Below, one piece after another: positions 5,938 through 7,241 of a stretch of DNA of 7,241 bases. Below the pieces are notes generated by a model that did not search any database, was not told the origin of the DNA, and was given only the letters and a program-made list of their open reading frames with translations. Each line of letters begins with the position of its first letter. The stretch's first letter is position 1. The DNA is from Pseudomonas sp. (GTDB lineage: Bacteria > Pseudomonadota > Gammaproteobacteria > Pseudomonadales > Pseudomonadaceae), in the NCBI GenBank assembly GCA_003527165.1, contig DPSI01000545.1, positions 1,107-8,347 on the forward strand. The letters run 5' to 3'. Position numbers and translations under genes: made by a program.

Positions 5938-7236
5938 ATGAAAATACATACCGATGCCGCCAGCCGTCTGGCGACCGAGGTTGTGACGCAGTTGCCAGTG
6001 CCTTCCAGGCTCGGGATGCTGCGCTTCGAGCGCTTGAACGAATCCAGCTGGGCATTGCTGTACCTGGACCCCGCTTGTGAACGCCACTTTGGCCTGCCGG
6101 CGCACGAACTGTGCTCGCTGATAGATTCGCCATATGCCAGCTTGATGGAGCCTGCGGTGCGTCTGCGAACGCACGATGTCATTCAGGCACAGCTGGCGAC
6201 CCAGGGCCACTATTCCATACGGTATCGTCTGCACACCGCCAACGGCTTGCTGGATATGTTGGAGATTGGCGAGCTCTGCCAACAGTATGGTCGAGAGCTT
6301 CTGCGTGGCTACCTGGTTATCGAGCCGTATTCATCAGAAGCAACGCCCCCCCTGGACTCGCCGGATTCCACGCTCAAGCTTTCAGCGGATGTTTACCAGC
6401 CAACCACCGATGTGCATCTCGAACATCTGATTCGCTCACGCGCGCAGCAGAGCCTAATCGTGCGCCTGGCCCGGCACCGCTACAGTTCAGCCGATCCCCA
6501 GCTTGAAGCTGCACAACTGATCACTCAGGCCGCCAGCGAAGCCTATGGCATCGCGGGAGCGGCGATCTGGCACCTGAACGGCACCCAACTCGAAGCCGTT
6601 GTTGCCTACCGACGTGATAACGACAGCTACGAATACCCCTCAGCGCTGGACGTAGCCGCCTACCCTCGCTACATAGAAGCGCTGCACAGCGGCCGAGCCA
6701 TCGGCGTGTCTAACGTTCTGGAGGATCCCCGCACCGAGGAGCTGGCCAACAGTTTCTTCAAGCCGCGCAGGATCACCGCCATCCTGGACGCGACCATTCG
6801 GGTCGGTGGCGAAGTCATCGGCGTGCTCTGCCTGGAGCATTCAGGTAGTACGCGCGCCTGGCATGCCGATGAGGCGGCCTTCGCGGGCGAGTTGGCCGAC
6901 CAGTACGCACAAGTGCTGGCCAACCAGCAACGACTCAGCGCCACGCATACCCTGCATCTGTTCCAACGGGCGATAGACCAGAGCGCAAGCGCGTTCATTC
7001 TGGTCGACAAGAACGGTGTCGTCGATTACGTCAATCCGAGCTTTACCGCCATCACGCAATTCTCTGCCGATGAAGTCCGCGGGCGCCGCCTCACCGAGCT
7101 GACAGCACTGGAAAACCTCAGCGAGCTGCTTTTCGACACCTCATCCCGCTTGGCGAAGAACAACAGCTGGCAGGGCGAGTTTCGCAGCCGACGCAAGAAT
7201 CTAGAGCCATACTGGGGCCAGCTGTCAGCTCGGTGA
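5938..7236 (+). CDS. dipA: DipA-like PAS-GAF-PAS signalling protein, N-terminal part ending in a probable frameshift
   Basis: This resembles the N-terminal half of DipA, the cyclic-di-GMP phosphodiesterase linked to biofilm dispersion that lies downstream of aceF in P. aeruginosa (about 900 residues, with C-terminal GGDEF and EAL domains, from memory). The start chosen is the ATG at 5938 (MKIHTDAASR), with GGAAG at 5922-5926 eleven bases upstream, rather long spacing. ATGs at 5824 and 5827 are in frame but would overlap the divergent gene. Visible domains are a PAS-like region (about 25-130, including LRFERLNESSWALLYLDPA), a GAF domain (about 170-330, including GEVIGVLCLEHSG) and a second PAS domain from about 340 (FILVDKNGVVDYVNPSFTAITQFS). 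The frame ends after LEPYWGQLSAR at residue 432, before that PAS domain is finished, while another frame continues SSVRR to the window edge. There is no signal peptide or membrane segment. The domain content is clear; the dipA name rests on order and resemblance. Confidence 0.72.
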   Translation: MKIHTDAASRLATEVVTQLPVPSRLGMLRFERLNESSWALLYLDPACERHFGLPAHELCSLIDSPYASLMEPAVRLRTHDVIQAQLATQGHYSIRYRLHTANGLLDMLEIGELCQQYGRELLRGYLVIEPYSSEATPPLDSPDSTLKLSADVYQPTTDVHLEHLIRSRAQQSLIVRLARHRYSSADPQLEAAQLITQAASEAYGIAGAAIWHLNGTQLEAVVAYRRDNDSYEYPSALDVAAYPRYIEALHSGRAIGVSNVLEDPRTEELANSFFKPRRITAILDATIRVGGEVIGVLCLEHSGSTRAWHADEAAFAGELADQYAQVLANQQRLSATHTLHLFQRAIDQSASAFILVDKNGVVDYVNPSFTAITQFSADEVRGRRLTELTALENLSELLFDTSSRLAKNNSWQGEFRSRRKNLEPYWGQLSAR

Positions 7237-7241
7237 GGCGG

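Overview
The window looks like part of a Pseudomonas-type chromosome, probably from the Stutzerimonas (P. stutzeri) or Azotobacter side of the family. The evidence is GC-rich coding sequence, protein sequences that read as pseudomonad glnE, aceE and aceF, and a gene order matching what I recall of the P. aeruginosa glnE-aceE-aceF-dipA neighbourhood. No database search was possible, so the genus is an inference.

Layout. Positions 1-250 (minus strand) hold the first 83 codons of glnE, the adenylyltransferase that controls glutamine synthetase. A 276-bp divergent intergenic region (251-526) follows. It carries two copies of a 15-bp palindrome of the TGTAGT-N3-ACTACA type, centred 51 bp apart, with a different 13-bp palindrome between them. 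Then come aceE (527-3172) and aceF (3200-5206), the E1 and E2 subunits of pyruvate dehydrogenase. They form a tight two-gene unit ended by a strong stem-loop terminator (5217-5247) that can work in both directions. The E3 subunit is not encoded here.

A small minus-strand gene for an exported protein that I do not recognise lies at 5297-5825. It has a plausible promoter, ribosome binding site and signal peptide, but it is broken by one extra base in a C-run at 5551-5553. Removing that base would restore a 175-residue protein. Divergent from it, at 5938, starts a PAS-GAF-PAS sensory protein resembling the N-terminal half of DipA, the cyclic-di-GMP phosphodiesterase found downstream of aceF in P. 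aeruginosa. Its frame closes at 7236 inside the second PAS domain, apparently through another frameshift, and the window ends five bases later. Any GGDEF and EAL domains are outside the window.

The central genes convert pyruvate to acetyl-CoA, and the paired palindromes are the likeliest point of carbon-source control. I found no mobile element, CRISPR array, RNA gene or new defence or biosynthetic system. The points most worth following are the in-phase operator pair, the broken exported protein, and the frameshift in the DipA-like gene.
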